From Clostridiales bacterium (lineage in GTDB: Bacteria > Bacillota_A > Clostridia > Saccharofermentanales > Saccharofermentanaceae), in assembly GCA_017649745.1 (NCBI GenBank), contig JAGCGE010000257.1:1-19737 (forward strand): 19,737 nt of DNA, given 5' to 3'. Of the stretch, positions 1-5,991 are shown piece by piece; position 1 is the stretch's first letter; each line of letters begins with the position of its first letter. Below the pieces are notes generated by a model, which saw only the letters and a list, made by a program, of their open reading frames with translations, did no database searches and was not told the origin of the DNA. Made by a program: the position numbers and the translations under genes.

Positions 1-294
1 AGCACGACGGATCAGGTATTCCTGTTGAGCATCAAAGAGGTGAATGAGTATTTCAGCTCGGATGAAGCGCGGAAATGTGCACCGACGGCGTATGCGATAG
101 CCCAGGGCGTAGGTGAAAGTAAATACGAGGTGGATGGAAAGGCCACTTGCATTTGGTGGCTGCGGTCGCACGAAGCTAATGACTCTGATAGTGTCAGCGT
201 CATCGGCACCGTCGTCGACGGCAACGGCGCCAGGAACTCCTTAGCCTACTTCGACTTTGCCGTCCGCCCCGCTTTGTGGGTCAGTATTGAATGA
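1..294 (+). CDS. DUF6273 domain protein, C-terminal fragment
   Basis: The reading frame is open from base 1, so the gene starts outside the window; about 97 C-terminal residues are present and end at TGA 292-294. The order FLLS, then SSDEARKC, then a WWLRS motif, a variable stretch and finally VRPALWVSIE is the usual ending of DUF6273 proteins of Clostridia, which are often large secreted or surface proteins. The function of the domain is not established. Codons 193-270 are unusual: 23 of 26 end in C, while the preceding codons are mixed. This is what a variable region derived from an AAC-rich template repeat of a diversity-generating retroelement would look like (see findings). The family assignment is fairly sure; the biological role is unknown. 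Confidence 0.75.
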   Translation, partial: STTDQVFLLSIKEVNEYFSSDEARKCAPTAYAIAQGVGESKYEVDGKATCIWWLRSHEANDSDSVSVIGTVVDGNGARNSLAYFDFAVRPALWVSIE

Positions 295-360
295 GGATTT
301 ATGAGAGAAAACAGGGCAAAAGAAAATAGGCGTTCGCGCCAGCAATTGTGTGAATAACAG

Positions 361-390
361 TTGACCAAAAAAACAGAAAATATGGATAAT
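361..390 (+). promoter_or_regulatory. Putative sigma-70-type promoter for the 407-aa gene
   Basis: TTGACC at 361-366 and GATAAT at 385-390 are separated by 18 bases, about 95 bases upstream of the start codon at 485. This is the best -35/-10 pair in the 190-base gap after the DUF6273 gene. It was assigned by eye. Confidence 0.45.
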
Positions 391-484
391 ACATAAAGTC
401 AAGCACATCTAATTTGTCAGATTGCTAAATTACGCGTGTTCCGGGAAATATATACATAGATATTTGTCGAGTGGAGGGTTGATT

Positions 485-1708
485 ATGAATAGTAGTGGAG
501 AGTATAAGAGTAATAGCATCAAAGCAGTTGAAAGCATGGATTCGTTAATCAATTCTACAGCGGGAATGCTTGCTGAAACGAGATCTTCCGTTAGTGGTTC
601 TGGTTCGACATTGAGTGTGCCTATAACCGAACTTGCGTCTTTAGGTGCAGCGGTCTCGTCATTGCTTCCGACAATAAATTCTATTTCTCAAACGACGGCA
701 GGAACTACAGGCGGACTTTATCAATTGGCAAATGCTGAAGTTGGCGATGTTCTTAAGCAAGCTGCTAAAGATGGAAATTTCTGGGGCGCATTCAAAACAG
801 CAGATGGATCGTCGAAATTTGCTCAGCTTAAGGAAGTTGATGCATCTTCTATAGAACACGCAAAATCTGCCATTAATCCAGCAACAATGATGATGGCAGT
901 CGCCTTGTTTTCAATAGAGAAGGACCTTGGAAATATAGCAGATATGGAAAAGCAGATTCTTTCGTTCTTGGAAATCGAGAATGAGGCTCAAATCGAAGCT
1001 GACGTTGAAACTTTGATGGGAATCGTCAGAAAGTACAAATCAAATTGGGACAATGAGCATTTTGTTGCGAGCAATCATAAGCAGGCCTTGGACATTCAGC
1101 GCACAGCGCGAACAAAAATGATCGCTTTTCAGAGAAAGATAGATGATGTTCTTAAAGCAAAAACGTTTATTGTTGGTCAAGGAAAAGTGAAATCAACTGT
1201 TGCTGATTTGCAAAAGAAATTTCAGTATTATCGCCTTTCTCTTTATACGTTTTCGATGGCATCGTTGATGGAAGTGATGTTGAGCGGTAATTTCAAAGAA
1301 GAATACATTAGCGGAATCAGGGATGAAATAAAAAGCATGTCGGAGAAGTACAGAGAACTATTTGGAGAATGCTCACTACTCCTCGAAAAGATGGGAAACT
1401 CTGCTGTTGACGCTAATGTTTTGAATGGAATTGGAGCTGCCGGTAAAGGTGTGGGTAAATTAATAGGGAACATTCCGAAAGCAAAAGATGGTAGGGTTGG
1501 GAAATTCTTTCAAGGTTCAGGTGAGGATCTGAAGAAAAATGCGGCCAACATGAAAAAGAAAGCTGTAGAAGAATTTGCTGTGGTTAGTAATCCCGATACT
1601 AATGTATTTGTTGAGAAATTGGACGATATGATACAGATTTATAACCGCACTTCCCAGATATGTTTTGACAAAGAGAGAATATACTTGGTTTCAAATAAGA
1701 CAGCATAA
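485..1708 (+). CDS. Uncharacterised helix-rich protein (407 aa)
   Basis: The start is ATG 485, preceded by a GTGGAGG ribosome binding site at 471-477; the frame is open further upstream from 422 but without a comparable site. The N-terminus (about residues 1-80) is rich in Ser, Thr and Ala with no signal peptide. Residues about 130-270 are mostly amphipathic helix with many Lys and Glu, suggesting coiled coil or helical bundle, and include a short hydrophobic patch with the run MMMAVALF. A Gly/Lys-rich stretch (GVGKLIGNIPKAKDGRVGK) lies near residues 330-348, followed by another helical tail. I do not recognise the family. It stands alone, with its own promoter-like sequence upstream and a hairpin terminator downstream, so it is probably a single-gene transcript. 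Helical, pore-forming or structural roles can be imagined, but nothing in the sequence decides between them. Confidence 0.8.
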   Translation: MNSSGEYKSNSIKAVESMDSLINSTAGMLAETRSSVSGSGSTLSVPITELASLGAAVSSLLPTINSISQTTAGTTGGLYQLANAEVGDVLKQAAKDGNFWGAFKTADGSSKFAQLKEVDASSIEHAKSAINPATMMMAVALFSIEKDLGNIADMEKQILSFLEIENEAQIEADVETLMGIVRKYKSNWDNEHFVASNHKQALDIQRTARTKMIAFQRKIDDVLKAKTFIVGQGKVKSTVADLQKKFQYYRLSLYTFSMASLMEVMLSGNFKEEYISGIRDEIKSMSEKYRELFGECSLLLEKMGNSAVDANVLNGIGAAGKGVGKLIGNIPKAKDGRVGKFFQGSGEDLKKNAANMKKKAVEEFAVVSNPDTNVFVEKLDDMIQIYNRTSQICFDKERIYLVSNKTA

Positions 1709-1801
1709 TACAACAATCGGAAAACGATAACTCCGCAGGTGTTCATTGATCGCGTTAGTCTTTTTGATCAAAACGGGAGAAAAACGATATATTATTTATA
1801 T

Positions 1802-1831
1802 GCGGATGCAGAGATCCTGTGTCCGCTTTTT
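1802..1831 (+). terminator. Rho-independent terminator after the 407-aa gene
   Basis: GCGGA at 1802-1806 pairs with TCCGC at 1822-1826. An inner CAG/CTG pairing lies across a small TG/TG mismatch, and five T follow at 1827-1831. It lies 94 bases after the stop codon. Confidence 0.6.
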
Positions 1832-1899
1832 GCGTTAATTCGGATAAAAAACATGAATACGTATTTACCTAAATTATCCTTCTTAAGGAAGGCTTCATA

Positions 1900-2052
1900 G
1901 TGAGAAGTACTTTGCATGAGATTGTAACGAAATATCTCTCCGATCAGTATGGTGTGGTTTCGGAAATTCACTGGAACTCCTCCACATCAGCTACCAGGCC
2001 ACGCTTCCGAAGAGGAAAAAGCATTCTTAAACATTTCTTTACCTTCCTTTGA
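1900..2052 (+). CDS. Possible small ORF or gene remnant (50 aa)
   Basis: A GTG at 1900 is preceded by AAGGAAGG at 1885-1892, a credible ribosome binding site, and the frame runs 50 codons to TGA 2050-2052. The product begins with VRSTLHEIVTKYLSDQYG and has a basic C-terminal half. I recognise no family. It may be a real small protein or the remnant of a longer gene, because the sequence after about residue 30 loses protein-like character. The rest of the 411-base gap between 1708 and 2120 holds only the terminator at 1802. Confidence 0.25.
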   Translation: MRSTLHEIVTKYLSDQYGVVSEIHWNSSTSATRPRFRRGKSILKHFFTFL

Positions 2053-2119
2053 CGATGCCTTTACCTTTCCCGGGTAAGATAGAGACATAAAGCAAGGAAA
2101 CATCGCGGAGGGTAAGAGA

Positions 2120-2371
2120 ATGACAAACGCAATGAATAAAGAGAATAAGAACGTAATCACCGGAAAGCAGATGGTTGAGTATCTGGTACTTGTAGCCATC
2201 AGCCTGATCTCCCTGAACGCTCTGAGCACTGTCGTGATCAAGCTCTCCACATTACTCTTCAGCATCTCCGGAGTCAATGCAGTGACCCTCGGCGGAAAAG
2301 TCGGCTTCCTCGTATGGCTCGTATTCTTAGGCTTCATCTCAGTAAAAACCATCAGAGAATCCAGATCCTAA
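2120..2371 (+). CDS. Small two-helix membrane protein (83 aa)
   Basis: ATG 2120 follows a GGAGGG ribosome binding site. After a polar N-terminus of about 16 residues there are two hydrophobic segments, roughly residues 17-50 (long, possibly one helix with a kink) and 58-77. The protein ends in a short basic tail. A two-pass inner-membrane protein is the simplest reading. The family is not recognised. It is followed closely by a strong terminator and appears to be a single-gene unit. Holin-like proteins, small toxins and membrane anchors share this size, but no signature supports any of them. Confidence 0.7.
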   Translation: MTNAMNKENKNVITGKQMVEYLVLVAISLISLNALSTVVIKLSTLLFSISGVNAVTLGGKVGFLVWLVFLGFISVKTIRESRS

Positions 2372-2432
2372 TCGAAAAGCACTTGCCCCAATAAATAAGC
2401 ATACCACCTAAACTCCAATACATACCCCCTAG

Positions 2433-2465
2433 CAAAGCCCGCACAGAAATGTGCGGGCTTTGTAT
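2433..2465 (+). terminator. Strong rho-independent terminator
   Basis: A perfect 12-bp stem, CAAAGCCCGCAC (2433-2444) with GTGCGGGCTTTG (2451-2462), closes a six-base loop. The stem's T-rich end supplies part of the tail. It terminates the small membrane protein gene and may also act on the opposite strand because of the AAAG/CTTT ends. Confidence 0.85.
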
Positions 2466-2534
2466 ATAAGAGATTTTGCGAGAAAGTTTTTATGTATAGC
2501 GTTGATGAGTCCAAAACATTTTATGTGACACTTA

Positions 2535-2563
2535 TTAACATAATGTACAAATTTGTTTGATAT
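2535..2563 (+). promoter_or_regulatory. Putative promoter in the long gap before the LRR gene
   Basis: TTAACA at 2535-2540 and TGATAT at 2558-2563 are separated by 17 bases. If used, it gives a leader of about 330 bases before the start codon at 2896. I see no recognisable RNA element in that leader (2564-2895). The open frame that extends upstream of 2896 has no ribosome binding site and does not look like protein continuous with the LRR product. Confidence 0.35.
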
Positions 2564-2895
2564 CATTGAAAAAAGAATCCAGGACGTTTCGTGAACTGTA
2601 AGCTGAAATGAAAGCAGGATAATCGATCTATCTGAAGGCGTAAATGAATACGATAAGTGATTGGATATCGAAAGTTCTTTGATGTGTTCAAAAGTCGTCT
2701 CGGGCGGTAGAAATAGAATCGTTTGTGAGACTTGGATCCACAGACGATAATAAGAATTATACTTCGAAATTAGCTAATCGCGGCGTCGTAGGTATTGCAG
2801 GTCAAGGAATGGAGTTCTTTCTGATTATATCAATAACAACGTTATTATCAAGATTCTATAAATGCCATATGGGAACAAATAAAAGGGGGATCAAT

Positions 2896-4032
2896 ATGGA
2901 AAAGAAAATTAAAGATTCTTCTGGCGCCGAGATGGCTGTCCGACCGATACTTAAATGTCCAAGTTGTGGTAAAGATGGCAGTGGAAAGTTTTGTAATCAG
3001 TGCGGGATTCAACTTCAGACAGATGATTCGAATCCCTCAAAACCTCCAAAGAAAGGGGATGCGCTTCCAAAGATAATCACGATTGTCGTAATATGCTTAA
3101 TCATATGCGGTATTGTTTACTTTTGTATTCCAAAGAACCGAATTAAGATCAATGAAAAAAACTTCCCAGATGCAGTTTTTAGAGAGAAAATCAAGCAGTT
3201 TGATAAGAATAAAGATAACAAACTTTCTGCAAGGGAGCGAGGAGATGTTACAACTATAAATGTGAAAGAATCTGATGTTAAGGATCTTACCGGCATAGAG
3301 TATTTCAATAATCTAAGAGAACTGAATTGCGAAAACTGCTGGCTGGAGCACTTGGATTTAAGCAATAACACAAGTCTTAAGTACTTATATTGTTCTGGAA
3401 ATCTGCTTGAAGATATCGAACTGCCTTATCCTCCCGATGATAGTTCCAGATCTTTGCTAGTAGTTTTTGACTGTAGTATGAATTACTTGACGAAAATAAA
3501 TTTGGGCGACTGTAAGAATCTCGAAAGACTTGATTGTTCATATAATGATTTAACTAGATTACAGTTACCGCCCAAAAATCTTAGTCTCAAGAATCTGGAC
3601 TGTTCCTATAATAGAATAAAGACGTTGGATTTAGAAACATGTCAAGTTCTTGAGTGGTTATTATGTGAAAACAATCAGATTGAAAAACTTAGTATTAGCT
3701 CGCTAACAAAACTGACACACGTTACGTGTGGCTACAATCTGATTTCAGAACTGAATATAAAGAATAATGATGGGTTAGTTTGGCTAGGTTGCGAGAATAA
3801 CAGACTTTGGAAACTAAATCTCCCCCAAAAAGATAAGCTCGAATACTTAACTTGTTATGGAAATGCAATTTCGGAATTAGACATATCAGGCGAGCTTGCC
3901 CTTCAGATTTTGTATCTTTCCACAGATGCTATTAAATCTGATATGGAGGGCTCAACAGTTGTCTTCTCATTTAAGATGCTGGGAAAACCTCTAATGTTTA
4001 TTAGAGATGAGTCCACTAAAGTGATATTTTAG
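2896..4032 (+). CDS. Membrane-anchored zinc-ribbon, EF-hand and leucine-rich-repeat protein (378 aa)
   Basis: ATG 2896 is chosen because AGGGGGA precedes it by five bases. Domains in order: a zinc ribbon with CPSC at 21-24 and CNQC at 33-36; a Pro/Lys linker; one transmembrane helix at about 59-78; a single perfect EF-hand-like calcium loop, DKNKDNKLSARE, at 103-114; then about eight leucine-rich repeats from residue 120 to 355 with the pattern LxxLxCxxNxLxxLDL. The repeats belong to the internalin-like class seen in many Clostridia surface proteins, where the unit before them usually begins with NFPDxxFR as here. By topology the zinc ribbon is probably cytoplasmic and the repeats extracellular. 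A role in adhesion or protein binding is inferred. No cell-wall anchor is present, so the transmembrane helix is the tether. Confidence 0.85.
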   Translation: MEKKIKDSSGAEMAVRPILKCPSCGKDGSGKFCNQCGIQLQTDDSNPSKPPKKGDALPKIITIVVICLIICGIVYFCIPKNRIKINEKNFPDAVFREKIKQFDKNKDNKLSARERGDVTTINVKESDVKDLTGIEYFNNLRELNCENCWLEHLDLSNNTSLKYLYCSGNLLEDIELPYPPDDSSRSLLVVFDCSMNYLTKINLGDCKNLERLDCSYNDLTRLQLPPKNLSLKNLDCSYNRIKTLDLETCQVLEWLLCENNQIEKLSISSLTKLTHVTCGYNLISELNIKNNDGLVWLGCENNRLWKLNLPQKDKLEYLTCYGNAISELDISGELALQILYLSTDAIKSDMEGSTVVFSFKMLGKPLMFIRDESTKVIF

Positions 4033-4302
4033 TGAAACTCTATTAATGGTAAGGTCAATGAAATCTGGGTCGGTTTTTAATCCGGGGTTCTGACTATTTC
4101 TGTTGAATTACTTGTGCAAACGCACAATATTTATATCAATTTAAAGAGTATTGGCATTTAAGCAATAGACATTGATTTGCATTATTACAGAAACTGTGAA
4201 CATATAAAGAATTTACTTGGAATTTCGTGCGTTTGTGAACTTGCACATCAGAAATTTAAGGAACTCATGAGACATTCATTGATCTTTAGCCTCGTATGAA
4301 AA

Positions 4303-4321
4303 GGTCTCCTAGCGGGAGACC
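4303..4321. repeat. GGTCTCC hairpin, terminator-like, related to the one at 18352
   Basis: GGTCTCC (4303-4309) pairs with GGAGACC (4315-4321) across a short TAGCG loop. The same stem core occurs in the terminator at 18352-18376, but here no T tract follows, so termination would be weak. Both copies precede a short gene and then a riboswitch-like element, so they may belong to a repeated module. Confidence 0.5.
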
Positions 4322-4345
4322 ACTTGAATGCTTATTAGATATATC

Positions 4346-4399
4346 CTGATACCAGAAAGACAAGTGAGCCGGATGAGGCGGCGGAAAGGCAGGTATCAG
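4346..4399 (+). promoter_or_regulatory. Inverted repeat abutting the start codon at 4402
   Basis: CTGATACC (4346-4353) is the perfect complement of GGTATCAG (4392-4399), enclosing 38 bases and ending two bases before ATG 4402. In RNA this would place the start region beside a stem and could limit translation. No known riboswitch class is recognised. Confidence 0.3.
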
Positions 4400-4401
4400 A
4401 T

Positions 4402-4731
4402 ATGTTTGGAGCAATTATTGGAGACATCATTGGTAGTAAGTTTGAGTTTGACATAGGTCCCGAGAGTAAGGAATTTGAGCTTTTCAGTGTGAATGACTGC
4501 TTTACGGACGACACTGTTATGACCTGTGCGGTGGCAGACGCACTGCTTCAGGCAGGGGATAAGAACGAGATCGCTACGTATATCGAGAAAGAATTCGGAT
4601 ATACGTTTGATCGCTCTCTTTCGGATATTGCACAGAATGATCGCGACTTTGTAGACTGTATGCACTCTGTGCCGGAAGCTATCACAGTCATTGAAGAATT
4701 CAATAAAAGGACATGTACGCGAATCAGATGA
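4402..4731 (+). pseudogene. ADP-ribosylglycohydrolase remnant, internally deleted and truncated
   Basis: The first 55 residues are a clear ADP-ribosylglycohydrolase (DraG/ARH-type) N-terminus: MFGAIIGDIIGS, then FTDDTVMT, whose Thr-Asp-Asp binds magnesium in the family. About 20 residues later the sequence jumps to a part normally near the C-terminus (GYTFDRSLSDIAQ and SVPEAIT). The middle third, with the NGSAMR-type motif, is missing without loss of frame. The second metal-binding motif, which resembles GGDSDT and should follow, is also missing; the frame ends in an unrelated tail at TGA 4729. Full-length members are roughly 250-300 residues; this one is 109. Without both metal sites it should not hydrolyse ADP-ribose. 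I call it a pseudogene. It could still be expressed as a short protein. Confidence 0.75.
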
Positions 4732-4757
4732 AAGTGAAGCAAATGCATGTAGGACAA

Positions 4758-4919
4758 ATATTTGGACAATGAGTATGAGATAATCTAGTCAACAAGAGCG
4801 GGAAACACCTGAAACAGGGCTGCTCAAGAAAAAAGACCATGAAGAGTGCGCGAGAGACAAGCTCGATGACCGCACGACAACCTGCCAATAGAGGTAAGGT
4901 GCCAAAGCTTGAACGATGG
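4758..4919 (+). promoter_or_regulatory. SAM-I-clan riboswitch-like RNA, copy 1
   Basis: This is a structured element repeated at 18896. A 5' hairpin pairs GAGCGG (4796-4801) with CTGCTC (4820-4825) around CCTG-AAA-CAGG. The aptamer-like core is closed by CCAT/ATGG (4837-4840 with 4916-4919). Inside are GAAGAG, then helix GTGCG/CGCAC (4846-4850 with 4871-4875), an internal loop CGAG opposite ATGAC, a two-base stem and loop ACAAG, then ACAACC and AAGGTGCCAAA. This order matches the SAM-I aptamer: AGAG, kink-turn, five-base loop, GGCAACC and GGTGCCAA. The loop can pair with GCTTG (4908-4912) as a pseudoknot. Helix P4 of SAM-I is absent, as in SAM-IV and SAM-I/IV relatives. It lies directly upstream of the XRE gene and the restriction island. 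The ligand is inferred, not shown. Confidence 0.7.
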
Positions 4920-4923
4920 GAGT

Positions 4924-4998
4924 TCAGACGGATCCGAGGTAACTTCGGATCTGACCTCCTTGCCAAAAGAAGACAGATCATATTTTTAAATCAGGAGG
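4924..4998 (+). promoter_or_regulatory. Expression platform with anti-Shine-Dalgarno, copy 1
   Basis: Downstream of the aptamer-like core, GATCCGA (4931-4937) pairs with TCGGATC (4945-4951). CCTCCT at 4955-4960 is the exact complement of the AGGAGG ribosome binding site at 4993-4998 of the gene at 5008. GAGGT (4936-4940) can instead capture ACCTC (4954-4958). The alternatives are mutually exclusive, which fits control of translation start. Confidence 0.55.
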
Positions 4999-5007
4999 AA
5001 TTATTCT

Positions 5008-5271
5008 ATGAAAAATGAAATTATGAAAAGAAGACTTGAAATGGGACTCACAAGAAAGCAGCTGGAAGAACTGACCGGTGTATCGCATACGGTTATTAAA
5101 GCGCTGGAATATGGAGCCAGAAGCACGGATAAGGCTCAAATTAATACTCTGGTAGCAATTTGCGTCGTGCTCGGTTGCCGTATCTCTGATGTTCTTACTG
5201 ACCCGGAGCTTATCGCGGCGATGCGCATTTGTGAACAGGCTGAATCTGAAACAGTAGTTGAAAAAGTGTAA
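5008..5271 (+). CDS. XRE-family helix-turn-helix regulator (87 aa)
   Basis: The start is ATG 5008, nine bases after a full AGGAGG site. The fold is a Cro/C1-type HTH: residues 8-36 read RRLEMGLTRKQLEELTGVSH and on to the second helix, ending in the typical LEYG turn. A further helix (INTLVAICVVLG) and the short extension RISDVL follow, as in many XRE proteins, where the last helix names the dimer interface. It is the first gene after the riboswitch-like element and ends 12 bases before the next start, so the two are probably cotranscribed. By context it may regulate the restriction island, like controller proteins of other restriction systems. That role is inferred. Confidence 0.85.
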   Translation: MKNEIMKRRLEMGLTRKQLEELTGVSHTVIKALEYGARSTDKAQINTLVAICVVLGCRISDVLTDPELIAAMRICEQAESETVVEKV

Positions 5272-5283
5272 GGAGGAAAAAGC

Positions 5284-5853
5284 ATGGAAAACTATATTAC
5301 TATTCAGGAACTTGCATTTCTGGTCGGCTGCAGTGCTCAGACTATCGGTTCTTATTATAAATTTAAGAAGGAAAACCCGAACAATGAACTTACCAAGATG
5401 CTTCCGGACTTTGTCCGCATTGGCAAAAGAAATACCCGTTATTGGAAGGAAGAGGACGCAGAAGTCATCAAGGAGTTCAGAAAGAAGCTTCCTCAAGGAA
5501 GAAATGGCGCACTTGGCAGTGTGACGCAGCGCTACGTGAAAAAGAATCACGAGCAGTCAGCAAATGACGAAGAACTGTGCAATATCGAGCACACGGTTAC
5601 ACTTGAGGACTATAGGCTGGCACAGAAACTTGTAACTGCCGAAATAGTAAGAGACTTGTCCATGATAAATCGTGACAAGGAAGATGAGAAGAGCATGCAA
5701 ATAATTCTGGAAATGATAGCTCTGTTTGCCTCAGAAACCGAATCTCTGCTATTCCCAGATGAGGAAAACAGGCTTGTTGACGGGAAAGAAGTCTTTGATT
5801 TGAAGACTTCTCCGACAATCATCGTTTTGAATGATGAAAAAAGAAAGCAATGA
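5284..5853 (+). CDS. HTH-containing accessory protein of mobile/defence regions (189 aa)
   Basis: ATG 5284 follows AAGGAGG overlapping the end of the XRE gene, so translation is likely coupled. Residues 4-25 form an excisionase/MerR-like helix-turn-helix (ITIQELAFLVGCSAQT). They are followed by a lysine-rich helix, the motif RYWKEED at 52-58 and the highly characteristic PQGRNGALGSVTQRYVKK at 70-87. I recall this N-terminal module in uncharacterised proteins of Clostridia accessory regions; I cannot name a function. The C-terminal half is acidic and helical with no recognisable domain. A DNA-binding protein working with the XRE partner is the likely reading. About 138 bases without a gene separate it from the nuclease-helicase. 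Confidence 0.75.
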   Translation: MENYITIQELAFLVGCSAQTIGSYYKFKKENPNNELTKMLPDFVRIGKRNTRYWKEEDAEVIKEFRKKLPQGRNGALGSVTQRYVKKNHEQSANDEELCNIEHTVTLEDYRLAQKLVTAEIVRDLSMINRDKEDEKSMQIILEMIALFASETESLLFPDEENRLVDGKEVFDLKTSPTIIVLNDEKRKQ

Positions 5854-5991
5854 GGTAATTCACTACTCCCCTCTATCGCGATTTGATATGTTTACAATTA
5901 ATATACATTTGCAATGAGAAAACACTTCTGTGATTAGATAAAATAAACTTATATTTTAATGCTTAATGCAGGATTTGCGAGGAGTTGGGAG

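Larger units (their letters stand above)
4033..4401. other. Intergenic region with several small inverted repeats
   Basis: No coding frame is convincing here. It contains a 6-bp hairpin TTGTGC/GCACAA at 4112-4127. A nine-base sequence CAAACGCAC at 4117-4125 reappears inverted as GTGCGTTTG at 4227-4235. It also holds the GGTCTCC hairpin at 4303 and the CTGATACC inverted repeat at 4346, listed separately. No convincing terminator with a T tract is seen directly after the LRR gene. Confidence 0.4.

Noticed and set aside
329..340. GGCG-TTCG-CGCC mini-hairpin as terminator of the DUF6273 gene
   Set aside because: The stem is only four base pairs and no T tract follows; it could be chance.
2049..2080. 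TTGACG and TAAGAT as a promoter for the 83-aa gene
   Set aside because: The spacer is 20 bases, too long for a normal sigma-70 promoter.
2725..2895. Upstream extension of the LRR gene frame
   Set aside because: No ribosome binding site near the upstream GTG, and the extension does not resemble the family; ATG 2896 has AGGGGGA in the right place.
4758..4919. T-box, canonical SAM-I, or tetrahydrofolate riboswitch
   Set aside because: No T-box sequence and no tetrahydrofolate-type core; the SAM-I P4 helix and the AATTCC joint are absent, so only clan-level similarity is claimed.
4724..4981. Minus-strand open frames across the two riboswitch-like copies
   Set aside because: They resemble each other only because the RNA is repeated; no ribosome sites and no protein family features.
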